DNA of 42,356 nt from Aplysia californica (lineage: Eukaryota; Mollusca; Gastropoda; Aplysiida; Aplysiidae), in assembly GCF_000002075.1 (NCBI RefSeq), contig NW_004797499.1:207475-249830 (forward strand). The letters run 5' to 3'. The notes under the pieces are model-generated. The model did not search any database, was not told where the DNA came from, and saw only the letters and a program-made list of their open reading frames with translations. The stretch's first letter is position 1. Every line of letters begins with the position of its first letter. The translations under genes were made by a program, and so were the position numbers. Below, one piece after another: positions 29,637 through 42,356 of the stretch.

Positions 29637-29672
29637 TACATCCTTGCGATCCGTCACCCGCTGGCTGCGCCA
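29637..29672 (-). promoter_or_regulatory. OLA1: Candidate OLA1 non-coding first exon and TATA-like promoter
   Basis: The acceptor at 23994-23996 needs an upstream donor. A consensus donor, GTAAGTAGG, lies at 29636-29628. It follows a CpG-containing stretch (CACTGGCGCAGCC...) and a TATAAA on the minus strand at 29703-29698, roughly 30 bases before a TC-rich candidate initiation site near 29670. Joining would give a 5' UTR of about 45 bases and an intron of about 5.6 kb. This is inference from splice and TATA signals only; other donors between 24 and 29.6 kb are possible. Confidence 0.33.
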
Positions 29673-29703
29673 GTGAAGAGACAGACGGCGAGGATTGTTT
29701 ATA

Positions 29704-31355
29704 CTCGTCGCACCGCTTGTGGTGGTGTCTGCTCGGAGCAAACAAAACCTTTGCACCAAAGTTATTTTTGTCACTGTAGAGAAATTAGTCATCGTTCTTC
29801 CCACACAGGAAGAAAGGTGCATGAAACTGCTCTTCGCAGCACCAATTTGGTGCAAGCTAAAAATTTGATCCAAGTTTCCGCAAGCCTATCTACAACACTA
29901 GTAGAGTCAACGGTGACTCCATGAAGAATGGGTATCGAAGCTGTTGTCTCCCTGTATTGTGTATCAAGTCCTGGTGATGCACGAAGTAATTAGATATCTA
30001 TAAATCTTCTCAGATTGTGAGCATCGTGAGTTGTTAATATTGTTTCATTTTATTGCAGCTTTAATGCGGTTTCATCTAGAAATAGTAGTAAATAAAAATC
30101 GATAGATGTAGATTTCGGGATATCCCGAGGATTCTAATTGACTTTCTCTAGAAATCTTAATAGTAGCTCCTAAGCCCTATTGCCCATTTGCCCCCTTTCC
30201 AGTTATGCACCACCTTGTCTGCAACCCACACACAACCCACGCGACGCCACTGAGTGTGGGTTGGTTCTAATCGGTGTTTCTGTCTGTCTGCAAATATTGT
30301 GAGCTGCGGTATCCTTCTGAGCCAGGGCTGCCGCCCCCCCCCCCACCCCCTCGCTCTCTCTTGCTTTCTTCTCCTCTCTCTTTCTCCCCCACCCTGTCTT
30401 TCTCTCCAACCCATCTCCTCTCTCTTTCTCTTTCTCTCACACACACACTCTCTCTCTATCCCTTTCATCTCTCCATCACCAACCTCTCCCACTTTCTGCC
30501 GTTTCTTCACCTTTTCTACGTTCTCTCTCCAACCTTCGGCTACTCCGTTTCCCCCTCTGCGTCCTTCCCTTTGAGGCAGAGTTTTAAACATCATTCTGTA
30601 TGTCATGTCCAAGTTTCTTAGCCTTGGATTGTCTTTTCTTTTTTGAAAGAGGGGGGGGGGGGGGGGGCTTTGTTTTTTAGTATGTTATCTACTTCAACTT
30701 AATCAAAAGGGTTCGTTTTCATTTCATACGGATTAACTCCTTTTCTGAGCATGCTTGACCAACATGACTGGCGAGGAGTTAAAATTCAAACCAATTATTA
30801 GTCTTGTCTAAAGAATGAAACCAGTCTAAAAAAACCTGTGCAATAGGACCCGTCAACTTCTTTCTGTGAAGCTTTCAGCGAAATTATTTATGGCTTTAGG
30901 GCCTCGAAAATACACAATTTGATTGCATCTTTAGAATTTTGGGAAGGCTACGACAATGATGATAACAATAATACATTATCTCTAAACTGCGCCTATGGGT
31001 CATCGTGCCATTCTAAAGACACCCAGGTGATCCTCGGGTACTTTTTGATGATGCTCTCAGTTGCTTCGGGATCATTAAGTTATAAGCTTGAGCCAACCCC
31101 TTAATTATGCTATGCCAGCTGCTCATGACTCAGATAATTTCATGAATTCCTGATATAGGAAGGCTATCAAGAAGAGCCATAGCAATCTCTATAACTTCAA
31201 GCAGTCTGCCTTTATGAAAAAACGCAAATAAAAAACTAAAAAAAACTAAGACAAGACAACCACTTTTCTCCTGGACAATGCATGACAGTCTTGGACAACT
31301 TCGGCTGTGTGTAAAAATTCTAATCTAACATCAAAAGTAAACAAAATACTCACAC
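29704..31355. other. Intergenic gap between NSF and OLA1
   Basis: No supported gene. It includes CT-rich simple sequence (about 30340-30480) and a poly-G run (about 30649-30667). A MITE-like fragment near 31258-31310 belongs to the 12230 family. ORFs here are low-complexity. Confidence 0.6.
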
Positions 31356-33619
31356 AAAGGAAGTAGGCAACAGCTTTATTCAAGCAAACCTATGTATATC
31401 ATACACAATTCTTCTTCTCATCTTTCTTAATTAAACGAAGCAGTAATTTCTTGCATTCTCCATAAATTATCACACAGTTAAAACAACAATAGTATTTTCA
31501 TCCTGTTCCTTGCTTGCTGTTGAAATGTGCCTCCCTTTCATTTCTCAACTGAGCCTGTAAAGTAGTGAGCAGGTCAGCTTCTCAAAGACACAACAACAAG
31601 AAATTTGTCTAGACATGATTATGAAACACATAAATTAATCATAAGAAAACACCTAAATCTATATTAAAACACATAAATCTATAAAACAAAACTATTAAAA
31701 CACTTGAATCTATACAGCTTTCTTGTAAGTATATTTCTGTGATGGCACTTGAAGTCCACCAAGACCATTTAAATTTAATGTTAGTACCTTCCCCATCTCA
31801 GCGGGACCCAGAGGTAGAAAACCTGAAGCTGTAGAAATAACTGTGATGAACTTCACCAGAGGGCAAAATGCAAAAGGATAGGTTTCATTCAAAACAGCAT
31901 ATAATTTGGGCTTTTTGGTCTCACTAGGAACATTTTACATCTCAGACAGGTGCTCCAGGTAAAAACTAGGTGTTCTGGCTTTGAGTTTTAGGAGATATAT
32001 ACATATTAATCATGCAAGGTTCTTGCACTTAATTTTAGATAAAAACCAAAACAAAATTTTGAAACTTGAAATGACTCAGGGCAAACGACAATAAAATAAT
32101 ATTTATCACAAAGAGGTGAAGACAACATCATTCAAATATAAATAAACAAGGGCAAAATACTGAGACTAAAAGATGATTTGAACAATTCAATGTCTTAAAA
32201 AGCTAATCAAGATACAGAGTTCAAGAACTTAGGATGAGACAAATAACAACAGTAATGATCATCAGACTGCTGCATTGTGCCGGAATGTAGATTATGCCAA
32301 CACATGTGGTTTTACAGCACAGAGTAGGAATTGTCAACTGATATTCTTTGACGTTTTAATTTTACAGACAGTATTACATTGATTAGTGTGGTATGAATAG
32401 CAAATGTGAAAAAATCAGTTTTTAAAGAACATAAATCTTACAAAAGACCAAAAAACACACAAAGTTTTAGAAAGAAACTTATAACATGATAGAGTAAAGA
32501 ATGTACTGAAAATCAAAGGGCATTCGCAAATGCCTAGACATTCGTTTGATCCCTAGAAGGGTAGTGAAGCATGAAGGTTGAAATGGTACATTTTGGAACG
32601 TGTGAGGTAAACTGTATCATAACTACAATCATAGCGCATTCTAACAACCACAGCTTGTGTAGAGGAAGGAATTAAACGATCTAGGTAGCAAGGAACAGGC
32701 CAAAGTTCTAAAATCAGAAAACAGGTATAAACCAACATTCAGAGTGCTAGCGATTGCTAAATCTAGACTAATGTAGCACACAAATGTTACTAGTGCTACA
32801 GTTCTCATAAAAAGACAGAGGAATGCACGATGCCCACGTACATATTATAAATGAGACATTGTAAATATAGAACTAACTGCACATTCTATCACAACTGTCA
32901 TTATTTCAGTACTTTTCAAACCATGCAGCACACATATCCAGATGCATTCTTAAACTTCTTCCAATCTGGGAGCCCATATATGGAGTTCATACAAATAAGA
33001 AGAAATATGAATAAAAGCACACTCGCGCATCACAAACACACTCACATTAACACACACACACACAAACACACATCTATAACCTATATACAACCCGGGTTCA
33101 TAAATTCAAAGATTACCCAACTAGAAAATCCTCATCATCTCTAAACTTTGTGCATTCAAAGGGCCATCAACCCATGTACTTTTTTCTTCTCTGTTAAGCT
33201 GCGCAACTCCCCAGTTATCTCAACAATCACAATTTTAAAAAAAAACACATGAAAGTGCTATGCATAGTATCAATTATTTCAAATGCCAATGAACCAAAGT
33301 GTCATATATTGCACAAATGCTTTTGCAGAAAATGTCTAATTTCATTCCATCCAGAAATGTATATGACAATAGAAAATTCGGCTGAAATCATAACGTGACA
33401 ATTTAGCTTTATCAAATCAACTGCTGAAAATGACAAAGCTTGCATTTTTTAATTGACTGCTACAGATGACAAAGCTTGCATTTTTTAAGTGACTGCTAAA
33501 AATGACACAGCTTGCCTTTTACTCAATCAATCTTGCTAAATTAAGTGTCTCAAAATATTTAATCAATCATTTAATCTAAGAATAATTGTCTATACAAAGC
33601 CATCCTGCTGCACACCGCC
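31356..33619 (-). other. NSF: NSF 3' UTR with poly(A) signal
   Basis: About 2.2 kb after the NSF stop holds no recognisable gene. AATAAA lies on the minus strand at 31380-31375, followed by a TTTGTGTGAG downstream element. The UTR includes a 36-bp tandem repeat (33420-33519) and a CA-rich patch (33013-33072). The end point is inferred from the hexamer alone; earlier poly(A) sites are possible. Confidence 0.5.
33420..33519. repeat. 36-bp tandem repeat, about 2.8 units, in the NSF 3' UTR
   Basis: Units begin at 33420, 33456 and 33492 with ACTGCT and share ATGACAAAGCTTGCATTTTT. The first two are nearly identical; the third is diverged and incomplete. Confidence 0.85.
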
Positions 33620-40566
<6,947 letters not shown>

Positions 40567-40660
40567 CTGGTGGAGGGTTAAATAAGGTGGAAAATGGCAG
40601 AATGAATAAATGATAACAATCAAACAGACATAGTATTTGCTATAAAATACACCTTATTAA

Positions 40661-40900
40661 CCCTATCCTTACGCCCTGGGGTCATTTTGTACCCCCAGGG
40701 TTGTATTCTTCACATTTTAGAATACTTCTAGAGTGAAGATCTCTTTGAAACTTTCAGTATTTCTCAAAAAATCATTTTTACAGACAGCAATGCAAAACGT
40801 ACGGATCAGATTAAAGAGTAAATTTCCTCTTTGGAAAGTGGTGGCACAGAGTTCCCCATGTTATTTGGATATGATATTAAAACATGACGTACGGATAGGG
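40661..40900. mobile_element. piggyBac-like MITE, 240 bp
   Basis: Ends CCCTATCCTTACG (40661) and CGTACGGATAGGG (40900, after a further GT) are inverted repeats, with TTAA on both sides (40657-40660, 40901-40904). It contains an inner CTGGGGTCATT..TACCCCCAGGG palindrome and no ORF. It lies in the NSF intron upstream of the first exon in this window. Confidence 0.85.
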
Positions 40901-41489
40901 TTAAATGTTTAAGTGAACAATATTTCAAAGATGAAATTCAAAGGCTATGTTTTATTCTAGCAATTCTATAAGGTGAGTAGAAAGATTGACTATTAGAGGG
41001 AGTTTTTTAAAGAAGATTCGAAAATCTTAAAGTACTTTTCACATCGTCTGCAGCTTTTAATTAAATCAACGGTTTAGAGAACAGCTCCACCATATGCCAT
41101 TTTGAAAAGTGAAGTATAGCAGAGTGTTTCACTAAGCAGTTGAAATGACCCCCCCCCCCCTCCCCACCCAAATCTTCAATAGCAGTAGGCAGTTTGTTGA
41201 CATCAGCCAAAATAATCAGCAATATATTTCAAGCAGAAAAATTATTTAGGGCAGCTTTTTCTATACCATACTCACTTCAGACGGTTCACACAACAGTTGC
41301 GTGACGTCCGCCGTGACAGTTCCCACAAGCCCAGCGTGATCAACTTTGGAATTTTTTTTTTCTCTACAAATGACGCACGGATCGCGTGACCCACCTCGTG
41401 CCCTTGTTTGGCCAGGCCTGAGCTACTTAGACTTAGTTTCGTATCTCTGGGGCCGGTAGTTTTTAAGTTATTGAAGGTGAAGGACAGTA

Positions 41490-42187
41490 ACCCCAACTGG
41501 GGTTGAACTGACCGGAAATCGCGGTATGTTTTTTCCTATACAGCTGATAGCAATCCGGTAGTCGCGCCGTAGTAACGGTCGAAGAAGTCGCATGAACAAG
41601 AATCACATAATTTCGCTGTTTTCAATACTTCTGTATGTTTTACTAGTTCTAGTGTCTCAGAGTGTGATGTGTCTGATAGTTAGGACCCTGGAGATGTACC
41701 CAAACACGGCCTGAGTCGTAGTTTTAGGGCTACATCTAGCACTAATACTGCTGTTGTTGTTCGCGCAACGAAATCACAACGTTGTGCCGTACATCTGTCT
41801 CATGTAATTCAGTGTATGGGTCTGAATCAACGCACAGCCCAGCTTTTCTATTTTCACCAAACACTCAGTCATGCATACAAATTAAAACAGAACACTTTGA
41901 AATTTTCTTTTTGTTGTTGTTGTGAACTTCATTCTACCTGTGACGTCTCTGGAAACTCTTCAGAAAATCAAATTCATGCCAATTTTTTAAAAATCATTCA
42001 AATTAAAGTATTAGACTTTGACAACTTCAGTTTTTTAAAAATTAGATTAAGCTAGAATGTTACTTTACTGTGTCAAAAAATAATTGCAATATGGTAATTC
42101 TGAAAGTTGTGGTGGTTTATTGAAATACTCCCAAAAATGCCAGTCTTCAACGCTTGTGACTGGTGAAAGGACCAAGTAGTAAGTGAG
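41490..42187. mobile_element. Possible degraded piggyBac-like element, left end not found
   Basis: TTTTTTCCTATACAGCTGAT resembles the TTTTCCTATACTGCTGGT of the 14198 family. A Ser/Asp-rich decayed frame (SECDVSDS, DPGDVPKHG) and a GTGAG followed by TTAA at 42188-42191 fit a piggyBac right end. No matching left terminus was identified. Confidence 0.35.
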
Positions 42188-42301
42188 TTAAATAAGACCA
42201 AAATTTGCCATTTTTTAAAAATGCACACAAAGCAAAAGACTTAGAGAATAATTGGATTTGTATATTAGTTCATGTTGCAAGCTGCATCTGAATGTGGGGA
42301 G

Positions 42302-42302
42302 G

Positions 42303-42356
<54 letters not shown>
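42302..42356. repeat. (GA)n microsatellite at window edge
   Basis: About 27 GA units with one interruption, running off the window. Confidence 0.95.

Noticed and set aside
29604-29924. ORFs on both strands at the possible OLA1 promoter
   Set aside because: Neither has a recognisable domain, and both overlap CpG-containing sequence better explained as a promoter region.
30157-30621. Overlapping ORFs on both strands
   Set aside because: They are translations of CT/GA-rich low-complexity sequence.

Overview
This is eukaryotic nuclear DNA: AT-rich, intron-dense and full of small transposons. Two conserved housekeeping genes lie head to tail on the minus strand. The gene content, the abundance of tRNA-derived SINEs and TIR elements, and the repeat style suggest a mollusc, perhaps a gastropod. 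That assignment is inference; only 'animal' is secure. No LTR or virus-like element, CRISPR array, rRNA or functional tRNA gene was recognised.

Gene 1 (minus strand, coding exons between 23981 and 3852) is a complete OLA1, the Obg-like ATPase 1. Eleven coding exons with GT/AG borders join in phase into 399 residues. A short 5' UTR stub lies just before the ATG, and a candidate non-coding first exon with a TATA-like box sits near 29.64-29.70 kb. A poly(A) signal lies at 2824-2819. Gene 2 (minus strand, 40566 to 33620) is the 3' half of NSF, the N-ethylmaleimide-sensitive factor. Seven exons encode the last 251 residues, the D2 ATPase domain and C terminus. Upstream exons lie beyond the right edge. 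Its 3' UTR of about 2.2 kb ends at a poly(A) signal at 31380-31375. OLA1 acts in translation-linked ATP hydrolysis and NSF in SNARE disassembly, so their adjacency carries no obvious functional link.

The introns and the intergenic gap are a transposon museum. OLA1 introns hold a 5'-truncated LINE with reverse transcriptase and RNase H (17593-15313), and two TIR elements with CAGA-type ends and apparent 6-bp target duplications (4757-6226, 20405-21541). They also hold nested TA-duplicating pogo/mariner-like elements (9494-12205) and a 1.4-kb TA-flanked element ending 13 bp from the exon 7 splice donor. NSF introns are enriched in piggyBac-like elements flanked by TTAA. One of these is inserted exactly into the TTAA lying 4 bp inside another's end.

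The intergenic region (about 24-31 kb) holds an unusual cluster of 35-bp near-perfect palindromes (27079-27655), a 35-bp tandem repeat (25473-25595), SINE copies and an exon-like orphan ORF at 26089-26210. A protamine-like Arg/Ser ORF lies antisense in an NSF intron (37256-37495). A 34-40-bp hairpin motif (GGCGCTC...GAGCGCC) recurs at least seven times across the window.
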